Assembly: GCF_026210795.1 (NCBI RefSeq)
Contig: NC_089457.1
Span: 3,100,001 to 3,164,000, forward strand
DNA: 64,000 nucleotides
Origin: Rhizophagus irregularis
Taxonomy: Eukaryota > Glomeromycota > Glomeromycetes > Glomerales > Glomeraceae
Direction of reading: 5' to 3'
In this document: positions 36,154-48,608 of the stretch, piece after piece
Numbering within the stretch: position 1 is the stretch's first letter
How the letters are laid out: every line of letters starts with the position of its first letter
Translations under genes and position numbers: made by a program
Notes under the pieces: generated by a model
Seen by the model: the letters and a program-made list of their open reading frames with translations, nothing else
Told to the model about the DNA's origin: nothing
Databases searched by the model: none

Positions 36154-38282
36154 TCACACTAAATTTTCATATTTTTATAAGAATTTTTTTAAAAAATTTT
36201 AAATTTCATAAATTTGAATAAAATCTTATTATTTTATAATATTATCATAATTAAATTTGGGTATGTTAATTAATAATATGTAATTTTTAACTTACTTTTT
36301 TTAGGTTTTTTTTTTGTTAATCTCGTAATGATATCTAATTTTTTTTAAAATATAATATAAATTATAAACATTACAAAGAAATACTACTGGTAAAATATAA
36401 ATAATATTTACCTTTAAGAACATTAATACTTGAGCAATTTCTTTTCTTTTTTGAATCATTACTTACACTATCTATAGTTGTACATAAAATTATATGTAAA
36501 TACTTAAATCCATAACAATAAAAAAATATTCAATAATATTACCTTCATCTGGTATCTGTTTTGGTTCATCATTATTATTATCATTCTTGACATCAATTGG
36601 AATACCAAGTATATCTTCAATATCTAAATTATAACAAATAAAATTATTCAGCTTATTAAATAAAACATTTTACAAATGTGATGCTATAATTATATTTACC
36701 ATCAGGAATTTCTAATTCGTCTTGATCTTCTGAATGAAGGTTAGGATTGTTAAATATTTCATCATTATCTGTTCATTTACAAAAAAATTAATTATAAATG
36801 TCAATTAATGGGCAAAATAATTTATAGAAACATCTCAGTTACCTTCAATAATATTTTTTGGTATAGGAATATCCTTAAAAGTATAAAGTTTGCTGCCAAT
36901 ATTTTTTGTGTTTAAAGTAGAATTTACATCTATTAGGTCATTAACCGAATCTTCTGATTTCTGGTCAATTTTATTCTCATAATATGATCTTTTAATTTCT
37001 CTTATATCATTTAAAAGTACATTAATATCAGGTCTTTTTAATGGATTAGCATTCCAACATTGCTCCATCAATTCTCTATACCCTGAAGGGGTTCCCAATA
37101 CTGTTTCCGGTCTTTGCCCATTTACTATTCTAATTGCAAGATTATAATCATGTTCATAACTACTAAAAGGTGGTTGTCCAGATGAAATTTCCCACATAAG
37201 CATACCAATACTATATATATCTGATGCTGAAGAATACTCTTTTTTGTATATAACTTCTGGTGCTATGTAAGGAAGATTTCCATATATACTATTCAATGGC
37301 TTATTAGCGGGACCACAAAATCCAAGATCACTTATATACCAAATCTTATTTTTCTCTAAATATAATATATTTCCAGAATGCAAATCTTTGTGAATAATAT
37401 TTTCTCCATGTATGTTGTGAAGTGTACTAATTATATTAAACGTCATCTGCATCCTTTCTCCCCATTTTAATTGCTTGTGATTTTTTTGTAAATATTTTCT
37501 TAAATCCATATCCAATTGTTTCATTACAAGTATATAATTTCCATACATTGAATCTTGAGTTATACCAAAATATTTAACAATAGTCTTCCAATTATTACTT
37601 GCAATGAAATAAGATTTCGCCTAAAAAAAGGTAGGAAAAAAATTCGTCAATAAAAATATGTTTAATATACACATGTATTTATGTATATACGTACTTCTTC
37701 AAACCAATTTTTGCTTGCATTTTCTATGTTTTTCAATTTTTTTAGAACTACTTTACTTGTACCTTTCCTCTTTAATGATTGGTTTTTAGAATCCCATTCA
37801 TAATATTTTCCATCCTTCCAATCTGCTGAATAAATTTCTGAATATCCACCTTTCGTTAAATATTTTACATTTTCTAAGGAATCATAAGGAATCCATTCAA
37901 CTACATTATATGGAGTAAGTGTTTCCAATTGACATTTTTGAATTAATTTATCAATATTATCATTTTCAGAAGTCCAATTTGAAAAATTATTTTTTAAAAA
38001 CTTTCGAACACAATTTTCACAATATAATGTAGCTAAACATTCTTCTTTGCAATTTTCGCAAAATCTTTTTGATCCTTCATTAATAAGAAGTTTAGCTTTA
38101 TCCCGGTGTTTACTTAATATTCTCAATATTTCAGAAGTTTCTTCGCTTGTAAGAGTTTCATCCGAAAAAATGGTTTGCTTTCTGAAGTCGAACTGTTTAT
38201 CAATATTATTATGAATATTTTTATTTATTAATGCGTCTGCTTTGTTAATAGCGGTACTAACTACTTCTTTACGAATAGCCAT
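36154..38282 (-). CDS. TKL-like protein kinase B, paralogue of kinase A
   Basis: Exons on the minus strand: 38282-37695, 37620-36843, 36768-36700, 36623-36543, 36471-36412, 36334-36296 and a 5-nt terminal exon 36158-36154 (uncertain); about 539 aa. The N-terminus has the same Cys cluster as kinase A (CENC...C...CENC). The kinase domain has KGGYSEIYSADW, VVLK, HKDLHSGN (HRD changed to HKD; the catalytic Asp is kept), DLG, APE and QCWNANPLKRPD. Exons 3-6 (69, 81, 60 and 39 nt) are all symmetric phase 1 and encode an acidic Asn/Asp-rich tail ending in a Lys-rich stretch. The last acceptor is ambiguous: splicing at 36159 gives an immediate stop, while a later AG near 36140 gives a longer tail. 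The kinase call is strong; only the 3' end is weak. Confidence 0.8.
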
Positions 38283-40500
38283 TGGTTTGAAAGAACTTTA
38301 GTATTTAGAAAAAAAGTTTGGTTATTACGGAACATTTCCGCCGAAATGTCAAATGATTTAATGTTTTTGTTTCACAGTTCATTCTAATTAGAACATGATC
38401 CGCATTTTGCCAATCATAAATGAATTGCATAAATTACACATTCCATTACAGTTTTAAGCGTGTTAATCATATGTATCACAACATTACATTAACGTTATAA
38501 GTAATAATATAATTTTTTATTACGTTATTCAAACGTACAATGCTTGAAACGCAAAATTTTTAATAATAAAATATCTTTGTTATTATAATTGTTTAATTTG
38601 AATAAGTAAATATTATACGTAATTAATTACTAAGTTTTAATAAAGACTAAAAGGAAATTATTATAACTTATTTCTTTGTGATACAACAATTTGGTATAAT
38701 AATAGTATTGAAAATATATATATAATATTTATACGGGTAAAAATAACTATTATTTATTTTTACAATAAAATGTGAATACATTTTATCTTCTAATCCTACT
38801 TCTAGAATTTTTAATTGAATTTAAAGATATGTTATCTGTTATATGTATTATTCTGGTATATTAGGTGTATTATACTGTAAAATGTAATTAAATTGATAAT
38901 TATTATCGTTGTAATAAAGAATGAAATATTTGATAAATTACAATCATTTAAATTCGTTAAAAAAGGCTGTTTGTCAATTATATACCGGCTGTACGACGTG
39001 GATGTCGGTACAATTCGTATTCCACTCACACACTCTCCTTTTGTTACTCAAACAGGCGTAGACTTTTCTAACTTTAGCGGGTCAGTAAACCTTGACTTTT
39101 TAATTGCATATTCTTGTGCAGAGGTATAAAAAAATATTTTTGGTTATAGGACTATAGGTATTATTACTATTATTATTAAACTAGGAAGTTTTGATACTGG
39201 ATTGTAGAATTTGTTCAGAAATAAAATATTCAAAATTATTTAAACATTCCTGATAATATTAAAAAAGCAATCTTCAACATTATTAATGGATAGTAGTATC
39301 CTGACTTGTATCAATTTATTTTAAAATAGTTATTAAATTATTATTAAAAATAGTACAAGAATTACATCGTTCTTTTACAAATTCTTACAATTCAAAATTA
39401 TATCGTACAGCACCGCATGCAATAATAGTATCCCCCTTTAAGTAGTATCGGGTACTAAACTACGAATTTCGATATTTTGAATAGTATCCGGCGCTAATTT
39501 TGGCCAAAATTGATATTTGGTCAAAGTTATTTCCTGCATAGTACCCTCGGGTACTATTCAACTAACTTAACTTACTTGGAATTCTAGCCTGTATGCAGCG
39601 CTATACAGTAGTCGCTTTCTTCATTTACAAAGTAGTATAATATCAACTTCACGTACTTTTTTTACAAATTGAATTGCGAATAAATGTGTTATGCCACAAA
39701 TCTTGCATAAATTCAAGAGGCCGGGATTATCGACTATTTATAACACTAACCCCAATTCCCTAAGCTAAATTTACAAATAAAGGCGTTAATATCAGATATG
39801 TATAACGCCATTTTAAATTTATTTACATCAATATAAATTACTATAAAAAAATAAATAAATCGTTTCCAAGATGGAAGTTGATTACATCTCAATCTGAGAT
39901 ATTCATATACAACTTTCCTGGAATTTGTTGTATCGCCAATAACTTCATTTTTCTTCAAATAAATTTACGATATTGTCCGGATCAAATTTGGCAATTTGTC
40001 GCCATTCTTCACATTCTACAACGCTAAAAGGTTATGATATTTTTGACGTATTACGTCGACGCATTACGTCATTTAGATTTTAGATTAAATATCACACATT
40101 AATTTTAAATACCTATTGTTTACTAGTATGCTTTTTATATGGAACATGATCTTGGACGTTTGTATAATAACACAGTTATTGGGTACCCTAATTACAAACT
40201 AAAAAATTTGCAATAATCTTTATCTTATAAATTTTTGTTCGTATAAGTATCTAATAAGAACAGTTAATATTAATTCAAAATAAAATTAAAATGTTTCAAT
40301 ATTTTTAAAGAACCATGATCGGGTATTTGTTCTTCTGAATGAAAATATATTTCACCTTTAAAATAAATAAAGTAAAATTAGTAAAATTAGAATTTAAAAT
40401 TTATAGATTATTTAACTCGCCATCGGTACTTTTTTTATATAATCACTATGAATACCATCTATTGTATTATGCAGTAAATTTTAAAAAATATATTTTATTG
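38283..40500. other. Intergenic region left of the minisatellite
   Basis: No gene is supported. An imperfect fold-back lies at about 39423-39560, with 'aatagtatccc' on the left matched by 'gggtactatt' on the right and further 'agtatc/gggtact' motifs inside; it is probably a decayed MITE. The rest is AT-rich. Confidence 0.45.
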
Positions 40501-40504
40501 TCAT

Positions 40505-40745
40505 ATGTTTCAGGAAATTGTCCATTCGGAATATTGGAATTCAGGATATTGAAATTCAGAAGATTGGGATTCAGGATACTGCTGGAACTCGGAAACTCGG
40601 ATTCATGAAATTGGACTTCAATGAAATTGGAATTCGGGAAACGGGATTCAGGAAATTGGATGATTCAGTTCGGAAAATTGGCATTCAGGTAATTAACTTC
40701 AAGAAAAGGTATATTCGGGAAAATGGTGTTCAGGAAATGATCCGA
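40505..40745 (+). repeat. GGAATTC-type minisatellite, block 1
   Basis: About 15-20 imperfect units of roughly 11-14 bp with the core GGAATTCAGGAAATTG and variants (ggaatattggaattcaggat, gggaaacgggattcagg). Any ORF over it simply repeats I-G-I-Q/F-R-K-L-type residues and is not a gene. Confidence 0.65.
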
Positions 40746-40777
40746 CAAGGTTTTTTAATAGATGGTATTCATTAATG

Positions 40778-40936
40778 CTCCGCACGAGCCGTCGAGCCGT
40801 GCCAGCTCGAGCAAGCTCGCGAGCCAGGTATATTGAGCCGAGCCGAGTCGCAGCTCGCAATCAATTTAGCTCAGCTCGTTCGAGTCGAGCTTCAATGCAG
40901 CTCGTTCGAGAGTCATGAGCCGGCTCGCGAGCTCTG
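40778..40936. repeat. GC-rich GAGCC / AGCTCG repeat block
   Basis: About 160 bp of interleaved GAGCC, AGCTCG, GCTCGCGAGC and TTCGAG motifs. The left side ends 'gctcgcgagcc' and the right side 'ggctcgcgagctc', so the block is partly inverted. It is markedly more GC-rich than the surrounding DNA. No coding role is apparent. Confidence 0.55.
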
Positions 40937-41239
40937 AAATTAAGAAAAAATATTTGCGCATGTGATCATCAGCTGATCATTTCGCAAATTCTATTTACTG
41001 CATATATTACTAAATCTAAACAATACAAAGATTTTAATCATTATCAAAGGAAAAAAAATCAAATTAATTTATACTTGGGAGAAAATTTCTCGGTATAATT
41101 TCAGTATTTTTCAGTTATGATCAATTTTTCTTGACATATCGAAGTGATTTTTCAGATGATTGCATCACCTTTCTTCCCAAATTTTATAAAGTGAACCATT
41201 CTAGTTGAATGATAAATTGTTTAACAAAATTCAAAAACA

Positions 41240-41385
41240 GCAATTTATGCAATTGGGATTCGGGAAACGAGAATTCTGGAAATTGAATGTTTCAGGAAAA
41301 TGTCCAGATCGGAAAATTGGCATTCAGGTAATTAACTTCAGGAAAAGGTATACAGTATTCGGGAATATGTCATTCAGAAAATCGT
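41240..41385 (+). repeat. GGAATTC-type minisatellite, block 2
   Basis: Same units as block 1. It contains CGGAAAATTGGCATTCAGGT followed by AATTAACTTCAGGAAAAGG, nearly identical to positions about 40673-40715. The two blocks are probably one array split by the 500-bp insertion that holds the GC-rich block. Confidence 0.6.
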
Positions 41386-41509
41386 ACTGTAGCCATTAAA
41401 AATTATCTGTTGTTGTCATACATATATCAGATATCAGATATATCCCAACCAGTGTTGGATTTAGACAATGTTCGTTGGACGTTGAACATCTAATTGATAT
41501 GTAGTATGC

Positions 41510-41720
41510 TTATATGGGAAATATGGGAATTTCATCTGGACAGCCACTTTTTATTAATTTTGATCATAATTATGAACTTGCAATAAAAATAATATTTTGG
41601 GATGAAGACCAAAAATAGTAAAAAATTAACGGAACAATGTTGAGATGATCCAAAAAAAGACCTAATATTAAGACATTTTATAATAAAATTTACGAATTTA
41701 GATAATCATATCAAACTTTG
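41510..41720 (+). pseudogene. Fragment of a TKL-like kinase (C-lobe)
   Basis: Reads MGISSGQPLFINFDHNYELA, matching the EISSGQPPF..L.HDYNLA block of both intact kinases. Decayed matches to LMEQCW (TTAACGGAACAATGTTGAGA) and to KRPDI..L.NKI.E follow. The frame is broken by stops and indels. It is a short 3' fragment with no N-lobe. Confidence 0.7.
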
Positions 41721-41764
41721 TACATATAGTAGATTATTTTAATAACTTCAACTCACAATACGTG

Positions 41765-43263
41765 GATTGCTACCAATTAACTACCAAATCTTCGACTCCC
41801 CTCCTGATGATTCTACCTTGAATTCCTCGGAACTTATTATTGGACGAACTTTACGAACAGCTCCTTCTTCCGAGGTTATTCTCTCACATTGGTCCATAAT
41901 CCTGGATAATTCCCCGGAAAATACCTTCACGTCTCATTCTAGCTCTCTATCCTTGCGACCGTGTACTGGATGTAATTTAATAATTCTTCAATCAAACGAT
42001 CCAAATACCTTCTGCTCATGGCGTCTCCTGCTGGTTGCGCGCTTCTACCTATTGGATGATTCGCTTAACTACCTTGCCTTCTAGATTGCATTTGCATTCT
42101 TTTACCCTTTTTATTAATTTATCTTATTATTATATTTTTTCTTCTCTTAAAGCTTTTTGTAATAGATTTAGTTCCCTTCATCCCTTTGAATATTGATACT
42201 TTACAAGATAATTTTACTCCTGCTCTTATTGATTCGGTGATTACACCACAATCTATTAATCCTTCTAGCCCCTACCTTTGCTCTGCGCCGGATAACCACT
42301 ATATATTTTATCTCTATGGGACTCGGTTGATGAACAAGGATTTATTTTATCTCACCGATCCTCCTCAGTCCCACTGCGAATTATATGCTGCACTATCGGT
42401 TTTGGAACTCCTCCCAACAGGCGCTTCCGCTGAATTTCAATAGCTATTAGTATTTCTTCCGCCATTAAAGTGTTATCTACCCCCTTCTGTTCACGCACAC
42501 TTCGTCTAAAGAACTATCGTATTTCAAGCGACTTTGTATTTCTAAGTCTCTTCGTCTGACCTTTACTAAAGTTCCTGCCCACTCGGATGATGCTCTTATG
42601 GCTCTTAACAATCGCGCTGACGCTCTCGCCAAAGACCATTTGTCGTCCAAATCTCTTGCTTTTAATGGCATTCATATCGACTCCGACCTTCGGAAATTTA
42701 TTTCCCCACGTCATGATCAATTATATTTTCAAACCTTTTTCTCTCTATCTAGATTAACACGATACGCGTATAACGCGACTTCTTATTCTTGGAACCTTAC
42801 CTGGAAATTTTTCTCGATTTTGGACCGCGCACGTACTTTAAAGACCACAACTTGACTATTTTTCGGTTGAAATTGTTTTTCGACGCGCTCCTACTCTGTC
42901 CCATCGACGACTACACGCTCCTGACTTATACGCACATCCTTCGTTGTGTCCTCAGTGTTCTTCCGCTCCCGAAATGTCATCGCATTTATGAACATGTACA
43001 GCTCCTCACGCTTTTAGCACTGATAATCGTGGCCTTACCGAACCTTCGCTATTGGATTGTTTTCGTCATAATATCCCCAGCGCTGGTTCATTCTTCTCGC
43101 ACTTTCAACAGAATAATTCTTTGTCGTCATACGTTAAGACTTGGCTTCAAAACTCTATTGATCAGAGTGGATTTTGGATGGATAAAATTTCGGATTTTCT
43201 GTCTAGTCAAACGGTTCGGGGTTTGCTCTTTGGATTAGATTATAGGATTTACTTCTCCGGATA
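41765..43263 (+). pseudogene. LINE-type retrotransposon relic (RNase H and zinc-finger end)
   Basis: The 3' part of a non-LTR element. Frameshifted pieces include HSDDALMALNNRADALAKDH (about 42570-42630), the end of an RNase H-like domain (NxxADxLAK), and CPQCSSAPEMSSHLWTC (about 42935-42990), a CxxC...HxxxC finger common at the end of Rhizophagus LINE ORF2. It ends with LLFGLDYRIYFSG and a stop at 43263. The region before 42450 has open stretches (LRPCTGCNLIILQSND; PPQSHCELYAALSVLELLP) that fit the linker and RNase H start. The reverse transcriptase is missing, so the copy is 5'-truncated and dead. Confidence 0.65.
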
Positions 43264-43264
43264 G

Positions 43265-44590
43265 TTCTTTGTAATTTACTTTTCTTTTTCACTGTATTGT
43301 TGCGACTAGTTTATGTTTTTATTTTATTGTAATACGATTTGAGAATTATTTTAATAAAATTTAGCGTAAAGCTATTTGCATTAGATTATTTCAATATTTT
43401 GTTTATAAAAATTATACTAATATTGATAATATTAAACAGAACAACAAAATACATCATATTTTACGTCATTCATCATTTACATATTGCCTAAAAACTTTAA
43501 GCATTCATAGTAAATCATATAGCTATAAATTTAGTTTATGATTTCGATAATTCAAGAAATGACGTCAAAATCAAAAAATATGTTGAAAGATAATTGTAAA
43601 TAAACTTCCAATTATAATTAATACCAAAATTTGCTAATAAATTACAAGCTATTGTAAATTCAGTTAAACCTTTTGTTTAAATTATTGCATTACCTCGTTA
43701 AAATTAACGATCTTTGAATTATAATTCCGGCCAAATTTTTCTTAATTCTGGCCAAATTCGTAATGCCGGCCCAAAATCGGTTAAAATTGAAAATTTTAGG
43801 CCAAATGTAATGCTGCATTTGCACAAAATAATCCTTAAACTAAATATGGAAAATAAAACTTCTTGTTGACCTCTAAGTATTTATTAAAAAAAATTTTCAA
43901 GTGCTTTTTGTTTTTTAGAACTTAACTAGAATTTGGTGTTTTTTTTTCCATTAAAATAAAAAATAATGTGAAAAACTTAAAATTTGTCAAATATAGTGAG
44001 CAATATAAGTCAAAATATTTTATGACATTGTATAATAAAAAACAAAATTAAAACATATAAATTTAAGTAAATTTTCAAATACAATTCAGATTCATTAAAA
44101 AAATCCCCTTTTTATTTTATTTGTATAATTGTATCGTAAAGTTTTAACTATTTTGGTAGTTTTTAATTATTAAATAAACTATTTACTAAATATAAAGGAT
44201 AATTAATATTATTAATATGAAAAAAAATCTTTTTTATGATTAAATCAATAGAAATCTAATATTGAAATATGATTAAACAGAAATAAATTAGTTAAAAATA
44301 ATGGATATTTTGTAGTTTTATTTAGTTAAAAATAAATTAATTATTTAAAAATAAGTATATAACATTATTTCATTCTTGTTTTCTACAATAAATGAAATTT
44401 TGTCATTATTTCATATTGAGAAACAGAAAATTTTTGATAGATTCAATAATAACTAAAAATCCGGTTGATAACCGGCTTTATTACCTTAGTAAAAGTGTTT
44501 TCTTCTGTAAAATTATGACTAAAAATGATATATTTTACTATTAGTTAAAAACCAGTTGGTGTTATAATTTATTTAACAAAACTCAAAATT
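43265..44590. other. AT-rich spacer with a glimpse of a 'ggccaaat' MITE
   Basis: No gene. At about 43724-43805 'ttccggccaaat', 'tctggccaaattcg', 'gccggccc' and 'taggccaaatg' form a small inverted cluster resembling the 'aattctggcc' pieces at 22548 and 24895. Confidence 0.4.
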
Positions 44591-44599
44591 TTATTATAA

Positions 44600-45312
44600 A
44601 GATACCTGAAATATGTCCTTATTGTGATGAAAAGTTACCATCTCCTTTGCCCAATAAGTTAAAGGATTTATTTATGAATTTTCAAGGAAAAAGGTTAAAA
44701 GCCGTGGAGCAATTTGAATTTTGTCATGCTCATATAGGAGAAATGCAAATCATTCCAGATGGTATTAAAAAAGGTTATCCAACAGTGATAGATTTCAATT
44801 CTATTCCTAAAAGAATTGAAAATTTCAGTACTGATCTATTGGATATTTGTAAAAAGAAAGTCAAAAGCTTTTATGTGATAATTTTATGAGAGAATATCGT
44901 GATAAAGGAAAAAACAAAATTAATTCACCTATGAGTCTTATGAGCCGAATTGAAAGTTTTCAGGTAATTTGAATTTTTTTATTATATTAATATGATATAT
45001 ATACATAAATAATAAATAATCAAGTTTCTTTTATAATTATCTTAAAATTAGCCTGGTTATTATGGTCCTCGTGGTGCTATTGTAATTGCAGAAACTTTAA
45101 GAAAGCTATTTATTGATACTAAAATTTTAACAAAATCTCTAACAATACCACAAACACCAATGGAATATTTGCAAGAAGTTCTTATTCCTGAAGCAGCAGT
45201 TAGACTTATTCAAGAAGATAAAGACATAACAGCTGAAAAAACACGTGAAATTATGTTAGAGAGTGTGAGATTTGGGGAATATGTTCATAATGATGAGAAT
45301 CAAGAAATGTAA
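44600..45312 (+). pseudogene. RTC4-like domain gene, frameshifted
   Basis: The N-terminal part (44606-44870) reads PEICPYCDEKLPSPLP, a CxxC pair, then EQFEFCHAHIGEMQIIPDGI, then YPTVIDFNSIPKRIE. This matches the first half of the RTC4-like domain (restriction of telomere capping 4 family). A single-base shift lies between about 44870 and 44886. The second frame then reads REYRDKGKNKINSPMSLMSR and IESFQ. An intron (44964 to about 45052) leads to PGYYGPRGAIVIAETLRKLF and YLQEVLIPEAAVRLIQED, the most conserved end of the domain, stopping at 45312. No upstream start exon was found; 44604 may be an acceptor. The function of RTC4-like proteins in these fungi is unknown. A sequencing error could mimic the frameshift. 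Confidence 0.65.
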
Positions 45313-45788
45313 AGGGTTATGTGCAGAGATTTTTAATAGATAGAACGCTGAGTGAATTTGGAAATATTAACAGTAAATAAAATATTTGATAAAAAATTTT
45401 TTTGAAATTTTCTTTTTTTTGAAAAAATATAATAAGTTTTTTTTTAAAAAAAAAAGTTTAATAAAGTCATTTTGCCGTTAAGTACGTTATTTTACATAAT
45501 ATTACAGCTATTTTTAGAAATAAAGCATATAATTGTACACCCTCAATGTACCTTCAAAAAATCATCGTTCCTGTCGTGATTAGTCGGCACGTGATGATGT
45601 ACAATGATAACTGCACTCATATCCTGCTATCATTTCTTTCGCTACTGATAAACTTTAGAACAAGCCACCGAGTCTATTTTATCGGTTATGATGAGGTTTT
45701 TACAAGTATATACCCCAAATAAACTCTTTCAACTTTTTTTAACTTACTTCCTTTTAACTTGCATTTGTTCATTCTTATTTGCAATATC
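45313..45788. other. Short spacer before the Crinkler gene
   Basis: AT-rich; nothing coding is seen. The last 120 bases are T/C-rich, as expected of a leader. Confidence 0.45.
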
Positions 45789-48608
45789 ATGGAAATTGAA
45801 AACTCGTTCAATTGTTTATTTCTAGAAAACTACCTTGTAATTCCCATTCCCGTTTACAAAGATAATAAAAATAATAAGTTCTTTAAGTCATATGATGATG
45901 AAAGAATCTCCGTGAGCATATTCACAGTTGCACTACTTAAGGAGTATATCTGTAAAAAGAAAAAAGTTGATAATTTGAAACTCTGAAGAGTCAATGTCAA
46001 GAAAAGCGTGATCAGAAAAAATGTTTCTACCGAAGAAAACATTGTAGAAAACTTCAAGGAAAAGAAATGGAACCTGAAGAACTGTTTGAAGAATACTTTC
46101 AAGATGAATTAAATTCTAAAAATTTTAATGCATCTAACATCCACATCATCGCAACCACTGGTAAGTGTCTCTCAATGTTTAATCAAAATTTACGGTTGAA
46201 AAAAAAATACCTTTATTTAATTTTTAACCTTGCACTGTATCATATTTTTTTTTAATTATCTTTCATAGCTTTGTAGCCCCCGTTTTTGCTACTAGTAAGT
46301 GTCTCAACGTTTTTTGCTAATAATGTCGTATATTACTCACGTTCATTGTTATTTGCTTTCTATAGGGTTGCCCAACTACGCAGAGAAGAATATCAATACT
46401 ATAATTGGTTTGTAACATTGTCAGTTTTATAAGTCGTATTTTTTGAAAACCTTCTCTTTACTATTTATTCTTGTTTCTAGATAATTTACGAAAGACTTTT
46501 CCTCATATCGATGATGTCGATAAACCTTTTTTTCGTAAACTGGCTCAGAAACTCGCCGTAATTTGGGAACGTTCACTTGACTTTTCACTCGAAACTCTGA
46601 ACAACCCATACGTCAAGCTGAACCAGAGCCCTTCAATTTTCAAAATATGCCTACCCTATGGTGTTACTGAAATGACGCGTGATGGAATCGATCTTCGCTT
46701 CCCTCCTTTTGAAGCGAATACTGAAATGATCTATATGAATCCCCTATACCACGATCCGCAATTTCAAGAGACCGTTAATTTGGTGCGAAATAAAATTGAA
46801 AATTATGAACAAGATATTATTGTGCTTGCTGGAGTCAGAAGGGGGGAAAACGTCAACCACATTTGCCATTGCTGCAGAACATTGGGCAATACATGTAGAC
46901 TGTTCCCATATTATTTCAGATTATAATAATCAATTATCTAGTGAACTCGTTGCAGTTAAAGTAAAATGTCCATCTTTCAATAATATCCCACTCCAGGAGT
47001 TGGCACTTCGCAAGCTCGACATAGTATTCGCCTCACGTGTATTAATACTAATCAAAATGTATGTAGAGCAAAAAATCAAAACACCAAAGGATTGGCTATT
47101 AGCACAACTTTATGGTTTAGATAAGGATAGTATAACCCTTATTTACGAAAACCTGTCAGAACTAAGCGCAGAAGAATTTTCGTCACTTATACGTTTCATC
47201 AATAAATGTCTTAATATTGGACGGATCCTCTTTATCCAAGATGAGGCGCAATCGCAATGTCTTTGCCGACCTGAATTCAGAGAATACTTTGGAGGCAGTG
47301 AAATAAACAGACCATGGAATTTTTTGCAGGCCTATACTTTTCACATGGTCACTTCCAAATTTGAAGTTACACACACATTATTTCTGGCATTATTATGCAT
47401 ATGTCAAGCGGACTATCCCTAGTTACTAGTGTTGGAAAATTTGATGCACCTCGAAAAGTGCATCTTGTGTTGAAACTCCCTTATCTCTCACCTGATGATG
47501 TTATACGAGTTCTAACCACTGTAATCAACGTAGATGGAGCTAGTCCTGAAACTCTTTCTTATTTAAGAAATATTCCCAAAGGACGCCCCCAAAACTGTGC
47601 GTCGTTTATAAAAATGCTAACCAACTGATCAGAACTGCTAAAAGATAAAGATGATGAATTTGTTAAAACTAGTAAGAAATGGTTCGAGCAAATGTCTAAT
47701 TCAATAGCAGGATATTTGCGCAATACCGCCAGTACTTTATCAATCAGAGGGTCGACCTAAGGGAGGCAATTGTTGATCTTATTTGTTGCCGAATTATTAA
47801 TTCAGAATCGGCTGGTGCTGAATTAATTCAACATGGGATTCTTCCTATTCATTCGCCACCTTTCATTACCCTTAATCCTCACAAAATTGACTCACTTTCG
47901 TTCAAAGTCAATGGAGACTTAGAGTCTTAGATTATTATGGCCATTGGAAAATATTTGAAGTTAGATAACAATGTAACTTTGACAGATATTTATGTTAGTC
48001 ACATTTTACAACGTCTTAGAACCCCTCAGTCATTTGGTAGAGCTTGATGATGCTTTTGCATCAGCAATTATTTCTAAATGCGGTTGTAGTATGCTTAAAG
48101 AACTTAAAAAGTGAACTGATGATTCACATTTCAAGTTTCCAGAATGGATCATGCCTGGAATTCGGTTTGTAATGGAAACAAATCTATCAAAAGCTGTTCC
48201 ACTGTATGATTATGTTAATGACATATACAAATCAACCAAGTACCATAATCATGCTATCCAACCACAGCATCATGCAGGTTCTGATCTTGTACTCTCTCTT
48301 GTAGATAAATCAAATAAATCAAAAAATGTGGTATTGTTATCGTTGAGTTCCATTATTTATGATAAAAATGTTCCAACAAGCAAGGTTCAAATGCAAGCTT
48401 TAAAGGCATGCATGGAGTTCCAGTACATGGAAGAAAATGAAGAAAAAAAAGAAAAAAAAAGAAGAGGCGCAATAATAAAAAAGAATCTGGATCCCAGAAT
48501 AAGAAAACGAAGCTAGATTTTGATCAATACGCTGGAGAGAAGGGACGTGCTGAAATTGGCCTTACTAAAAAATTTCAAAAACTTCAGAAAAAGGATATCG
48601 TTGTTTAA
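45789..48608 (+). pseudogene. Crinkler (CRN)-type protein with P-loop and nuclease-like regions, broken
   Basis: The start ATG at 45789 opens a CRN N-terminal domain (SFNCLFLENY...; VALLKEYICKKKK). In the conserved KLW motif the Trp codon is TGA (45984-45986), giving a premature stop. The frame then continues to an acidic EELFEEYF segment and HIHI-like end (46060-46158), followed by small introns. From about 46485 the body reads PFFRKLAQKLAVIWERSLDF and later DIIVLAGVRR, where a frameshift falls in the G-run of the Walker A (P-loop) at about 46845. A helical NTPase region follows (LFIQDEAQSQC, Walker B-like, about 47229-47265), then further stops and shifts. The C-terminal block (about 48145-48450) has FPEWIMPGIRFVMETN and HAGSDLVLSLVDKS, resembling the PD-(D/E)xK-like end of CR proteins. 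The end at 48608 is approximate. CRN proteins are secreted or nuclear effectors in pathogens and symbionts; this copy looks inactive. Confidence 0.75.

Noticed and set aside
40518-40775. 85-aa ORF with IGIQD/GFRKL repeats
   Set aside because: Pure translation of the GGAATTC minisatellite.
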